Source: Dyella subtropica
Lineage (GTDB): Bacteria; Pseudomonadota; Gammaproteobacteria; Xanthomonadales; Rhodanobacteraceae
Reading direction: 5' to 3'
Assembly: GCF_026283965.1 (NCBI RefSeq)
Contig: NZ_JAPDPD010000025.1
Span: 1 to 64,000, forward strand
Length of the DNA stretch: 64,000 bases
A program made the translations under genes and the position numbers. The notes beneath the pieces were generated by a model, which saw nothing but the letters and a program-made list of their open reading frames with translations, was not told where the DNA came from and ran no database searches. Below are positions 55,355-64,000 of the stretch, piece by piece (within the stretch, counting starts at the first letter, position 1; every line of letters starts with the position of its first letter).

Positions 55355-56629
55355 GTGTGCCGGCTAGCGATACTCGCGCTGTGCTGTCTCGCACTGGCCG
55401 GATGCGCGGCAGGTACCGCGCGACCGTTGCCGACGCCGGATGCAGCAGCGGAACATAGCCGGCTCCTGGTGATGCTGCGCGCCGCACCGCCGCACTTCAA
55501 TCCGGTCGACGGTTACTCGGGCAGCTACCAGTCAGCACCCGATCGCGAGGCGCATCGCCGCATCGCCTTGCAGTTGGCGCGCGAACATCAGCTGGTGCTG
55601 GTCACTGACTGGCCGATGCCCGCGCTCGGCTTGGACTGTTTCGTGATGCAGGCGGCGCGAAGCGAGGACGTCATGCCGGCGGTGCAGGCGCTGGCGGCTG
55701 ATGCGCGGGTGGAATCCGTCGAGCCCATGCAACTGTTCCACGTGCTGGGCCAGGGCGATCCGCTTTATTCCCTGCAGCCCGCGGTCAAGGCCTGGCATTT
55801 GTCCGAGCTGCATGCGCTGAGCACCGGTAAGGGGCAATTGATTGCCGAGTTGGACAGCGGCGTCGAGTTATCGCACCCCGATTTGCTCGGGCAGGTGGCG
55901 CAGGCCCGCAACTTCGTGGGCGATGGCGACAGCGGCTTTTTTCCGGCGGAGATTCATGGCACCGAGGTCGCGGGCATCATCGCCGCCAAGGCGGGCAACG
56001 GCATCGGCATCGCCGGCATCGCGCCCGACGCACGCCTGCTGACCTTGCGCGCGTGCTGGCAGGAACGGACCGATGCGCCTGCCGCCGTCTGCAGCAGCTT
56101 CACTCTGGCCAAGGCGCTGCAATTCGCGCTGCAGAGCCGGGTGCGGATCGTCAACCTGAGCCTGGCCGGTCCACATGATCGCCTGCTGGAGCGACTGCTG
56201 GATGTCGCCTTCGCGCACCAGGTGACCGTGGTGAGCGCGCTGGATGAAGCATCGTCAGATGGCGGCTTCCCGGCGGCTTATCCGGGCGTGCTGCCCGTCG
56301 CGGGCGAGCACGCCGCCAGCACGCTGAAAGGCCTGTTGCGGGCGCCAGGCGAAGATATCCCAACCACCAAGCCGGGCGGGGCCTTTGGCTTCGTCGCCGG
56401 TGCCTCGTTCGCGGCGGCGCAGGTCAGCGGACTGGTGGCCTTGCTGCGCGAATTGTCGCCAGCGATCCGGCCGGACGCCTTGCAGGCCGCTTTGGGCTCC
56501 GGAACTGCGCTAGGCTTGACGCCGCCGCGGTCCGCGATGATCGATGCCTGTGCCGCCGTGGCGCGCGCCAGCGGGCGTTGTGCCTGCGACTGTCGCGCGG
56601 CGAGCGCGACCCTGTCGGTGTCGCGTTGA
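55355..56629 (+). CDS. Secreted S8 (subtilisin-like) protease lipoprotein
   Basis: 424 residues: lipobox LALAGC (Cys17), a propeptide-like region (about 35-130) and a catalytic domain with Asp167 (AELDSGV), His201 (IHGTEVAG) and Ser351 (GASFAAAQVSG). The usual oxyanion-hole Asn motif is not obvious: the matching stretch reads VVSALDEASSDGG. Activity may be weak, altered or absent. GTG start, 2 bp after the anti-sigma stop. Likely in the periplasm or anchored to a membrane, and a candidate to cut or bind the anti-sigma factor. Confidence 0.88.
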   Translation: MCRLAILALCCLALAGCAAGTARPLPTPDAAAEHSRLLVMLRAAPPHFNPVDGYSGSYQSAPDREAHRRIALQLAREHQLVLVTDWPMPALGLDCFVMQAARSEDVMPAVQALAADARVESVEPMQLFHVLGQGDPLYSLQPAVKAWHLSELHALSTGKGQLIAELDSGVELSHPDLLGQVAQARNFVGDGDSGFFPAEIHGTEVAGIIAAKAGNGIGIAGIAPDARLLTLRACWQERTDAPAAVCSSFTLAKALQFALQSRVRIVNLSLAGPHDRLLERLLDVAFAHQVTVVSALDEASSDGGFPAAYPGVLPVAGEHAASTLKGLLRAPGEDIPTTKPGGAFGFVAGASFAAAQVSGLVALLRELSPAIRPDALQAALGSGTALGLTPPRSAMIDACAAVARASGRCACDCRAASATLSVSR

Positions 56630-56641
56630 TGAGAGCGTTCA

Positions 56642-57346
56642 GTGCGGAGAGCTGCGGTTGCACTCATTGCTCTTTTGTTTGCCGCCGAGGCCCATGCTCA
56701 GGTCTCGGGACGGATCGCGTTGCTCTCCGATTACCGCTTTCGTGGCGTGTCTCTCAGCAGTGGCGATCCAGCGCTGCAAGCAACTATCGCTTATGACCAT
56801 GCCGACGGCTGGTACGGGGGCGCGCTGTTGTCCAGCGCCCGATTGGCTCCCGATGAGCCGCGCAGCGCGCAATGGCTGGTCTATGCAGGGTATGCCCGAC
56901 GCATCAGCGACAGTCTCAGCTGGGAACTGGGCGTGGACTACACGCGCTTCACTGGGCACGAGCACTACGCTTATCCAGAAATCTACGTAGGGCTCGCCTC
57001 GGAACATCTCGCCGGTCGGATCTACTACGCGCACAACTATTTCCGGTCCGGTGTGCCGGAGGTGTACGCCGAACTCAACGGCACGCGGCCGATCTCAGGG
57101 CGCTTCTATGTTTTTGCACACCTGGGCATGTTGCGGCGCAACGGCCAGGGGGCGGATTACGTGCATGTCGGCCACACGCGTTTTGACATACGCGCAGGTA
57201 TTGGAGCGGCATGGCGCGCATGGAATGCGCAGCTGGGCTGGAGCGATGTGCGCGGTGCCTCAGGCGGGCCCGATGCATTCGGTTATCCCACGGCAGGCCA
57301 TTCGGACGATCACGCGTGGGTGCTGAGTCTTTCGTACGCGTGGTGA
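56642..57346 (+). CDS. TorF-family putative porin
   Basis: 234 residues: signal peptide (VALIALLFAAEAHA) and a run of amphipathic strands beginning GRIALLSDYRFRGVSLSSGDPALQ, the TorF/Gcw_chp hallmark, and ending SDDHAWVLSLSYAW with a terminal aromatic. Predicted small outer-membrane barrel. GTG start 12 bp after the protease stop. Last gene of the sigma, anti-sigma, protease, porin operon, so probably a target or sensor of it. Confidence 0.85.
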   Translation: MRRAAVALIALLFAAEAHAQVSGRIALLSDYRFRGVSLSSGDPALQATIAYDHADGWYGGALLSSARLAPDEPRSAQWLVYAGYARRISDSLSWELGVDYTRFTGHEHYAYPEIYVGLASEHLAGRIYYAHNYFRSGVPEVYAELNGTRPISGRFYVFAHLGMLRRNGQGADYVHVGHTRFDIRAGIGAAWRAWNAQLGWSDVRGASGGPDAFGYPTAGHSDDHAWVLSLSYAW

Positions 57347-57449
57347 AGCATGAATATTGTGTCGCAGTGCGGGTGGCTAAGCCCGCAGTGCCAGCGTATC
57401 CTTTTACGGCTTTTCTGCTCCATTCCGTCCCCACAGACAAGTAGATGCC

Positions 57450-60400
57450 ATGAATGCGATTCGTGCGGCCAGCGATAATCCGATCCAGGCTATCGTTTTC
57501 GAAGAACTGAAAAAAAACGGTTTCCCCACCCAGCGCCTTGATGAGGCGCAATTTTTTATCGGCGCCTTTTTCGCGCGCATGGCTTCCAGCGACCTTGGGC
57601 TGCATACCGCCGCCGAATGGGCCGACCTGTTAGGCGGCCTACTCGATTTCGTGCAGCAGCGCCAGCCTGGTCGAGCCTCGGTGCGCGTAGTCAATCCCGA
57701 GTCCGGTCATGCCGGCCGCAGTTTGGTGCAGATCGTCACCGACGACACACCGTTCCTGGTCGACACCGTGAGCATGATTGTGTCGGCCAAGTTGCAGATC
57801 CACGCCGTGATCCATCCGGTGGTCAAGGCGGTACGCGATGCCAGTGGCCGCCTGCAGCAGCTGAGCGCCGAGAACGGCACGCCGGAATCGCTGATGCATT
57901 TCGAAGTGGACCGCATGGCAGGCGACGCCGAGATGGCGCAGCTGAAAGCCCAGATCGAAGCCGCACTTGAAGACGTGCGCGTGTCCGTTGGCGACTGGTC
58001 GAAGATGCGTGACAAGGCGCAGTCGATCGCCGCCGACCTGACCGGCCGCCAGTTGCCGCTCAGCGAGGCTTCGGTGCACGAAGCGAGCGAGTTCCTGCGT
58101 TGGGTGGCGGACGATAACTTCACCTTCCTCGGTTACCGCGAATACGAAGTGACCCAGGCCGACGGCGACGAAGTGCTGCGCTCGGTGGAAGGCTCCGGCC
58201 TCGGCATTCTGCACAAGAGCGAGCGCTCGATGGCGCCGCGTTCGCTGCGTACGCTGGTGGCCAGCGAGCTGCCGCAGTCCGGTTCGACCGACGCGATCAT
58301 CCTCACCAAGACCAATGCGCGTTCGCACGTGCACCGTCCCAGTCACATGGACTACATCGGCGTGCTCCGTTTCGACGCCAATGGCAAGCCAGTTGCCGAA
58401 CAGCGTTTCCTGGGTCTATTCACTTCCAATGCCTATATGGCGCGTCCGCAGGACGTGCCGTTGGTGCGGCACAAGGTGGAAGCCGTGCTCGCCCGTTCGG
58501 GGCTGAAGCGCGATTCCTATTCCGGCAAGTCGCTGCGCCACATCCTGGAGACGCTGCCGCGCGACGAACTGTTCCAGAGCAATGAAGACGAGCTGTACGC
58601 CACCGCCATCGGCATCCTGGAGCTGCGCCAGCGCGCCCGCACCCGTTTGTTCGTGCGCCGCGACCGCTACGGGCGCTTCTTCACCTGTCTGGTGTTCGTG
58701 CCGCGCGAACGTTTCAACACGTCGGTGCGTGAGCGTATCGAGGTGCTGTTGCGCGACGCGCTGCACGGCGAGCAGAGCGATTCGGCCGTGCTGATGGGCG
58801 AGGCAGCGTTGGCTCGCCTGCACGTGGTGGTGCGTCCGAAGATCGGCGATCACGTGAGCTTCGACACGGCGGCGCTGGAGCAGAGCGTGGCCGCCATCGT
58901 GCGCAACTGGCACGACGACGTGCGCGACGCGCTGGTCAAGCGCCTGGGCGATCATGACGGCGTGGTGCTGGCCAACCGCTACGCCAAGGCCTTGCCGGCC
59001 GGTTATGTGGAAGACGTATCGCCGGCCGCTGCCGCGGAAGATGTGCGTCAGTTGTCGCTACTGAAGGGCGACGATGCCGTGCGCATGTCGTTCTACCACC
59101 CGGCACAGCGTCCGGAAGAGTTGCGCTTCAAGGTCTATCGCAGCGGCGCCGACATTGCGCTGTCCGAAGTGCTGCCGCAGTTGGAAAATCTCGGCCTGCG
59201 CGTGCTCACTGAGCATGTTTACGAGATGAAGACCGACGGCACCCCGCTGTTCATCCAGGATTTCGAGGTGCAGCCGGTCGGCAACCTCGCGTTCTCCGTG
59301 GAGCAGGTGGGTTCGCACTTCGAAGATGCGTTCGAGCACATCTGGCGCGGTAACGCCGAGAACGACGGCTTCAACCGCCTGGTGCTCGGCGCCAAGCTCA
59401 GTTGGCGCCAGATCGCGATGCTGCGCGGTTATTGCAAATATCTGTTGCAGACCGGTGTGGCGTTCTCGCAGAGCTATATGGAAGACGCCTTCAACCGCTA
59501 CCCGGCCATCGCCGGCCTGCTGGTGGAGCTGTTCCTCGCCAAGTTCGATCCGCGCCGCGAACATCTTTCGGCCGACGAATTGAAGACCGCTGGCGAAGCA
59601 CTCGCCGGCGAAATGAAGGCGCTGATTCCCGAAACTGTGCGTACCGCCCACCCGGCTCTTATCGACGGTCTGGTCGCCGCGCTCGCCAAGCCGCGTAACG
59701 AGCAGATCAAAGAGATCGAAGACGCCATCGGCGTGCTGCTGGAGAACGTCTCCAGCCTCGACGATGACCGCATCCTGCGCAGCTTCATGGCCTTGATGCG
59801 CGGCACGCTGCGCACCAGCTTCTTCCAGCAGTGGGATGGCGCGTATCGCGGCTACATCAGCTTCAAGTTCGACTCGCATCGCGTGCCGGACCTGCCCAAG
59901 CCGGTGCCGTACCGCGAAATCTTCGTCTCCGCGCCGCGTGTGGAAGGCATCCACCTGCGCTTCGGCGCGGTGGCGCGCGGCGGTTTGCGCTGGTCTGATC
60001 GACGCGAGGATTTCCGTACCGAAGTGCTGGGCCTGGTGAAGGCGCAGATGGTGAAGAACACGGTGATCGTGCCGGTGGGCTCGAAGGGCGGCTTCTTCGT
60101 CAAGCGCCCGCCGATCAACGGCGACCGCGACGCGCAGCTGGCCGAAGGTATCGCTTGCTACCGCATGTTCATCAGCGGCTTGCTCGACATCACCGACAAC
60201 CTGGTCGAAGGCAAGGTGGTGCCGCCGCATGACGTGGTGCGCCATGACGCGGACGACCCGTACCTGGTGGTGGCGGCCGACAAGGGCACGGCCACGTTCT
60301 CCGACATCGCCAACGCGATCTCGGTGGAGCACGGCTTCTGGCTGGGCGACGCGTTCGCTTCCGGCGGCTCCAACGGCTACGACCACAAGGGCATGGGCAT

Positions 60401-62384
60401 CACCGCCAAGGGCGCGTGGGAGTCGGTGAAACGCCACTTCCGTGCCATGGGCCGCGACAGCCAGACGCAGGACTTCACCTGCGCGGGCGTGGGTGACATG
60501 TCAGGCGACGTGTTCGGCAACGGCATGCTGTTGTCGCAGCACATCCGCTTGCTGGCCGCGTTCGATCATCGCCACATCTTCCTCGACCCGAATCCGGATG
60601 CCGCGCGTTCCTTTGTCGAGCGTGAGCGCATGTTCAAGCTGCCGCGTTCGAGCTGGGAGGATTACGACAAGTCGCTGATCTCGGCCGGCGGCGGCATCTA
60701 CCCGCGCGCGCTGAAGTCGATTCCGATTTCGCCGGAAGTGCGTGCGTCGCTGAGCCTGAAAGCCGACGTGACGCAGTTGGCGCCTACCGATCTGCTCAAC
60801 GCCATCCTCAAGGCGCCGGTCGACCTGTTGTGGAACGGCGGTATCGGCACTTATGTGAAGGCCAGTAGCGAAACGCATGCCGACGTGGGCGATCGCGCCA
60901 ACAACGGTTTGCGCGTCAATGGCGCCGAGCTGCGCTGCAAGGTGGTGGGCGAGGGCGGCAACCTGGGCATGACCCAGAAGGGCCGCATCGAAGCCGCGCA
61001 GCACGGTGTGCTGCTCAACACCGACTTCATCGACAACTCGGCCGGCGTGGACACCTCCGATCACGAGGTGAACATCAAGATCCTGCTGGACGATGCCGTG
61101 CAGCGCGGCGAGCTGACCGTGGAAGCGCGCAACCAGCAGCTGGCATCGATGACCGACGAAGTCGGTCAGCTGGTGCTGTGGGACAACTATCGCCAGAACC
61201 AGGCGATCACCCTGATGGAGCACCAATCGGTGCGCCGCCTGGGTTCGATGGCCCACTTCATCCGCGTTCTCGAAGGCGAAGGTCTGCTCGATCGCCAGGT
61301 GGAGAACCTGCCGAGCGAAGCCGAGCTGACCGAGCGCAAGACGCGTGGCCTCGGCATGACGCGTCCTGAGCTTTCGGTGTTGTTGTCCTACGACAAGATC
61401 AAGCTGTTCCAGCAGCTGCTCGATTCCGACGTGCCGGAAGATCCGTACCTCTCCAAGGAACTGGTGCGCTACTTCCCCGAGCCGCTGCACGACAAGTACG
61501 CCGCGCACATGCAGCGCCACCGCCTGAAGCGCGAGATCATCGCCACCGCGGTGACCAACTCCACCATCAACCGCATGGGCGCCACCTTCATGCTCCGCAT
61601 GCAGGAAGACACCGGGCAGGGTCCGGCGGCGATCGCCAAGGCCTATACCGCGGCACGCGAAATTCTGGGTGCGCGCGAGTTTTGGGCGGAGATCGAGGCG
61701 CTGGACAGCAAGGTCGCGGAAGACACCCAGATCGACGCCATCATGCAGATATGGTCGCTGCTGCGTCATCTGACCCGCTGGCTGCTCAACCGCCCAGGCG
61801 GCACGCTGGACATCGCTGCCAATGTCGAGCGTTATCAGGCGGGCGTGACCGCACTGCTTGCGGCGCTGCCGGATGCGCTCACCGAAACGGGCAAGGCCGA
61901 CTTCTCCACCAGCCAGGAGAAATGGGAAGGCCTTGGTCTGCCCGTCGAACTGGCGATCCGCCTTGCGCGTCTCCCGGAACTGCACGCCATGCTCGACGTG
62001 GTGGAGGTGGCTCAGCAGGGCAACCAGCCTGTCGACAAGGTGGCGGGTGTGTTCTACGAGTTGGGCGAGTCGCTGGACCTGGAATGGCTGCGCAGCCAGA
62101 TCGAAGCGTTGCCGGTGGAAGGCCATTGGCATGCCCAAGCTCGCGGTTCGCTGCTGGACGAGCTGAACCACCAGCATCGTGCGTTGGCCTTGCAGGTGCT
62201 GGCGTTGGCCGGTGGCAGCAAGGGTGTCTCGCCGGTGCAGGCATGGCTGCAGCGTGACGACGCCACGCTCAAGTACACGCGCAGCATGCTGGCGGAAATC
62301 CTCACCCAGAACGCGGATTACCCGATCGCCTCGGTCGCCGTCCGTCGCCTGGCACAGCTGGCGCAGGTGCCTGTGAACCAATAA
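57450..62384 (+). CDS. gdhB: NAD-specific glutamate dehydrogenase, 180-kDa class
   Basis: 1644-residue enzyme that deaminates glutamate to 2-oxoglutarate with NAD+. A long N-terminal part (to about 700) carries ACT-like regulatory folds (IVTDDTPFLVDTVSMIV); the catalytic part has RGGLRWSDRREDFRTEVLGL, KAQMVKNTVIVPVGSKGGF (catalytic Lys) and the NAD-binding CAGVGDMSGDVFGNGML, and a helical C-terminal domain follows. The length and order match the L_180 class of Pseudomonas and Streptomyces. Single gene, ending near a strong hairpin. Confidence 0.95.
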   Translation: MNAIRAASDNPIQAIVFEELKKNGFPTQRLDEAQFFIGAFFARMASSDLGLHTAAEWADLLGGLLDFVQQRQPGRASVRVVNPESGHAGRSLVQIVTDDTPFLVDTVSMIVSAKLQIHAVIHPVVKAVRDASGRLQQLSAENGTPESLMHFEVDRMAGDAEMAQLKAQIEAALEDVRVSVGDWSKMRDKAQSIAADLTGRQLPLSEASVHEASEFLRWVADDNFTFLGYREYEVTQADGDEVLRSVEGSGLGILHKSERSMAPRSLRTLVASELPQSGSTDAIILTKTNARSHVHRPSHMDYIGVLRFDANGKPVAEQRFLGLFTSNAYMARPQDVPLVRHKVEAVLARSGLKRDSYSGKSLRHILETLPRDELFQSNEDELYATAIGILELRQRARTRLFVRRDRYGRFFTCLVFVPRERFNTSVRERIEVLLRDALHGEQSDSAVLMGEAALARLHVVVRPKIGDHVSFDTAALEQSVAAIVRNWHDDVRDALVKRLGDHDGVVLANRYAKALPAGYVEDVSPAAAAEDVRQLSLLKGDDAVRMSFYHPAQRPEELRFKVYRSGADIALSEVLPQLENLGLRVLTEHVYEMKTDGTPLFIQDFEVQPVGNLAFSVEQVGSHFEDAFEHIWRGNAENDGFNRLVLGAKLSWRQIAMLRGYCKYLLQTGVAFSQSYMEDAFNRYPAIAGLLVELFLAKFDPRREHLSADELKTAGEALAGEMKALIPETVRTAHPALIDGLVAALAKPRNEQIKEIEDAIGVLLENVSSLDDDRILRSFMALMRGTLRTSFFQQWDGAYRGYISFKFDSHRVPDLPKPVPYREIFVSAPRVEGIHLRFGAVARGGLRWSDRREDFRTEVLGLVKAQMVKNTVIVPVGSKGGFFVKRPPINGDRDAQLAEGIACYRMFISGLLDITDNLVEGKVVPPHDVVRHDADDPYLVVAADKGTATFSDIANAISVEHGFWLGDAFASGGSNGYDHKGMGITAKGAWESVKRHFRAMGRDSQTQDFTCAGVGDMSGDVFGNGMLLSQHIRLLAAFDHRHIFLDPNPDAARSFVERERMFKLPRSSWEDYDKSLISAGGGIYPRALKSIPISPEVRASLSLKADVTQLAPTDLLNAILKAPVDLLWNGGIGTYVKASSETHADVGDRANNGLRVNGAELRCKVVGEGGNLGMTQKGRIEAAQHGVLLNTDFIDNSAGVDTSDHEVNIKILLDDAVQRGELTVEARNQQLASMTDEVGQLVLWDNYRQNQAITLMEHQSVRRLGSMAHFIRVLEGEGLLDRQVENLPSEAELTERKTRGLGMTRPELSVLLSYDKIKLFQQLLDSDVPEDPYLSKELVRYFPEPLHDKYAAHMQRHRLKREIIATAVTNSTINRMGATFMLRMQEDTGQGPAAIAKAYTAAREILGAREFWAEIEALDSKVAEDTQIDAIMQIWSLLRHLTRWLLNRPGGTLDIAANVERYQAGVTALLAALPDALTETGKADFSTSQEKWEGLGLPVELAIRLARLPELHAMLDVVEVAQQGNQPVDKVAGVFYELGESLDLEWLRSQIEALPVEGHWHAQARGSLLDELNHQHRALALQVLALAGGSKGVSPVQAWLQRDDATLKYTRSMLAEILTQNADYPIASVAVRRLAQLAQVPVNQ

Positions 62385-62439
62385 GCGGTTAGAAGTAAGT
62401 GGTCAGCTGCGGCCCGAAAGCGTCGTGGCTGCAGTGACG

Positions 62440-62478
62440 GGAAAGGGCGCGGGCCGGTGACGGTCTTGCGCCCTTTCC
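62440..62478 (+). terminator. Hairpin after the glutamate dehydrogenase gene
   Basis: GGAAAGGGCGC and GCGCCCTTTCC arms, 11 bp, with a 17-base loop; only a weak T-rich tail (ttatct) follows. Lies 56 bp past the stop and before nadK. Confidence 0.7.
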
Positions 62479-62529
62479 TTATCTGAGCTCAACTGACGTC
62501 CTCACGGACTGACTTCCTCACGGCTCCCA

Positions 62530-63294
62530 ATGGCCTACGCCTTCGTCGCCAGCGATACCCACGTTGCCCAGCAGGCGCATCGGAAACTGGTCGAGCGATA
62601 TGGCGAAGTACCGCCGGAGCAGGCGGAAGCCATCGTGGCGCTCGGTGGCGATGGTTTCATGTTGCGCACGCTGCACGCGCATCGCGCCCTGGATCTGCCG
62701 GTCTACGGTATGAAGCTGGGGCGGGTGGGCTTTCTGATGAACAAGCATCGCATCGATGACCTTGAAGGGCGCATTGCCCGCGCTCATGCGGCGGAGCTGT
62801 ATCCGCTGGAGATGCAGGTCACCGATGTGAGCGGCAAAGTGCACCGCGCACTGGCCTTCAACGAAGTCTCGCTGCTGCGCCAGAGCAATCAGGCGGCGCA
62901 TCTGGAAGTGAAACTCAACGAAACGGTGAAGCTGGAAACGCTGGTTTGCGACGGCATTCTGGTCTCCACGCCCGCCGGTTCCACCGCCTACAACCTTTCC
63001 GCGCACGGCCCGATTCTGCCGCTGGACGCCAACGTGCTGGCGCTGACGCCGATCAGCCCGTTCCGCCCGCGCCGCTGGCGCGGCGCGATCCTGCCGCACC
63101 GCACCCAGGTCACCCTGCGCGTACTCGATCCCGGCAAGCGCCCGGTGAGCGCCACCGCTGACTTTCACGAAGTACGCGACGTGCGCAAAGTACTGGTGAA
63201 GCAATCCGACGGGCCGGGCGTGCGTTTGCTGTTCGATCCGGAGCACAATTTGGAACAGCGCATTCTCGACGAGCAATTCGCACCAGACCTGTAG
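62530..63294 (+). CDS. nadK: NAD kinase
   Basis: 254-residue cytosolic enzyme making NADP+ from NAD+ and ATP. Seen: [13 protein letters not shown] (GGDG ATP/phosphate motif), [10 protein letters not shown] (the NE pair), and [25 protein letters not shown]. It is the short proteobacterial form, without extra domains. The TAG stop is supplied by the first bases of a REP hairpin that begins at 63291. Confidence 0.94.
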   Translation: MAYAFVASDTHVAQQAHRKLVERYGEVPPEQAEAIVALGGDGFMLRTLHAHRALDLPVYGMKLGRVGFLMNKHRIDDLEGRIARAHAAELYPLEMQVTDVSGKVHRALAFNEVSLLRQSNQAAHLEVKLNETVKLETLVCDGILVSTPAGSTAYNLSAHGPILPLDANVLALTPISPFRPRRWRGAILPHRTQVTLRVLDPGKRPVSATADFHEVRDVRKVLVKQSDGPGVRLLFDPEHNLEQRILDEQFAPDL

Positions 63295-63358
63295 GAGCGC
63301 ACCCTGTGCGCGACCCGCGTAACGCTTCGTAGGTGTCGCGCACAGGGTGCGCTCCTAC
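63291..63358. repeat. Paired REP element (BIME-like)
   Basis: Two GTAGGAGCGCACC...GCGCGAC units in opposite orientation pair over 24 bases (63291-63314 with 63335-63358) around a 20-base loop. Same family as 22933-22961. Its left end overlaps the nadK stop codon, and the hairpin may also end nadK transcription. Confidence 0.9.
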
Positions 63359-63415
63359 GGGCAATTCCCGACGCTCTTTGCTAGATTCAACGGCGACATT
63401 GACGACAGCACCTCC

Positions 63416-64000
63416 ATGACCCGCGCAGGCACCACTCAAGACGCTTCCGCCGCCACCGACAATCGCCTGGTGGTGGCCATTTCCTCGCGCGCGTTGTTCG
63501 ACCTCGGCGATAGTCACGCCTTGTTCGAGCGCGACGGGCTGGATGCGTATCGCGCGTTCCAGATCGACCACGAGAACGAAATCCTCAAGCCCGGCGTGGC
63601 TTTCCCGCTGGTGCAGAAACTGCTCGGCCTCAACAAGCTGGGCGGCGATGTGCCGCCAGTGGAAGTGATCCTGCTGTCGCGCAATTCCGGCGACACGGGG
63701 CTGCGCATTTTCAACGCCATCCAGCATTACGGGCTGGAGATCAGCCGCGCCGCATTCACCAGCGGGGCGCCGACGTCGGATTACATCGCGCCGTTCAAGG
63801 CGGACCTGTTCCTGTCCGCCAACGCTGAAGACGTCGGTCGCGCACTCGCCGCTGGCGTGGCCGCTGCCACCATTCTTCCTTCCGTGGCGCCACCGCGGGC
63901 CAGCGAGCAATTGCGCATCGCTTTCGACGGCGATGCGGTGATCTTCGGCGACGAGGGTGAGCGTGTATCTCGCGAAGAAGGCCTGGAAGCCTTCCATCGC
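63416..64000 (+). CDS. 5'-nucleotidase (partial, runs off the window)
   Basis: The first 195 codons are in the window. The reading frame from ATG 63416 gives LVVAISSRALFDLGDSHALF (DxxxL start motif), VEVILLSRNSGDTGLRIFNAI (Ser/Asn/Asp phosphate site) and LRIAFDGDAVIFGDEGERV (DGDAV metal site), which fit the cytosolic 5'-nucleotidase family that hydrolyses nucleoside monophosphates. The 3' end lies beyond 64000. Follows nadK in the same direction with the REP between them. Confidence 0.85.
   Translation, partial: MTRAGTTQDASAATDNRLVVAISSRALFDLGDSHALFERDGLDAYRAFQIDHENEILKPGVAFPLVQKLLGLNKLGGDVPPVEVILLSRNSGDTGLRIFNAIQHYGLEISRAAFTSGAPTSDYIAPFKADLFLSANAEDVGRALAAGVAAATILPSVAPPRASEQLRIAFDGDAVIFGDEGERVSREEGLEAFHR

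Overview
The window reads as a chromosomal segment of a high-GC gammaproteobacterium, most likely of the Xanthomonadales (Rhodanobacteraceae such as Dyella, Luteibacter or Rhodanobacter). The pointers are a VirD4 coupling protein with an effector that ends in an XVIPCD-like secretion domain, two perfect Clp/CRP-type palindromes, GTAG-type REP hairpins, a methionine synthase split over two genes, and a 180-kDa class NAD-glutamate dehydrogenase. The genus is inferred from gene content, not proven.

Layout. 1-443 holds a dispersed hairpin-rich repeat; a second copy lies at 28490-28700. 444-8955 (minus strand) is a complete surface-sensing wspABCDEFR operon that ends in the diguanylate cyclase WspR. 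Two different arrays with the same 15-bp period flank wspA, and a Clp-type palindrome lies upstream. 9355-13389 holds a glutathione transferase, a slipin/NfeD membrane pair and an RluA-family pseudouridine synthase. 13645-21345 is an antibacterial type IV secretion island: VirD4, an unknown protein, a putative immunity gene followed by a truncated effector, and an AT-rich immunity gene fused by ATGA overlap to a 1202-residue effector. No virB genes are present.

21475-28302 carries an AraC regulator divergent from an AhpD-like protein, a TDT transporter, a lipoprotein, rsmC-like and rsuA-like 16S rRNA modification genes, and selO. 28796-33300 holds a small HExxH membrane protein and an exopolysaccharide-type pair (processive GT2 plus TPR/beta-barrel protein with a 12-bp repeat array), followed by an SH3 protein. 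33449-41066 has a Rieske oxygenase, an MFS transporter and cyoABCD-surf1. 41137-47392 has a GNAT gene with a Clp-type site, tRNA-Val, a LABN protein, and the ArsR/methyltransferase-metH-metH operon. 47626-53549 has an acyl-CoA dehydrogenase and an RND efflux pair. 54106-57346 is a four-gene ECF sigma, anti-sigma, subtilase and porin operon. 57450-64000 has NAD-glutamate dehydrogenase, NAD kinase and the start of a 5'-nucleotidase.

Themes. Surface sensing through Wsp makes c-di-GMP. In Xanthomonas, Clp is a c-di-GMP-responsive regulator and exopolysaccharide synthases are common c-di-GMP outputs, so the wsp operon, the Clp sites and the GT2/beta-barrel locus may form one surface-lifestyle circuit. 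The effector island shows toxin/immunity turnover. The sigma-factor operon suggests an envelope-stress device in which the anti-sigma factor may carry a subtilase-propeptide-like sensor domain. Start codons were chosen by hand from ATG/GTG context, Shine-Dalgarno sequence and operon overlaps. No database search was possible.
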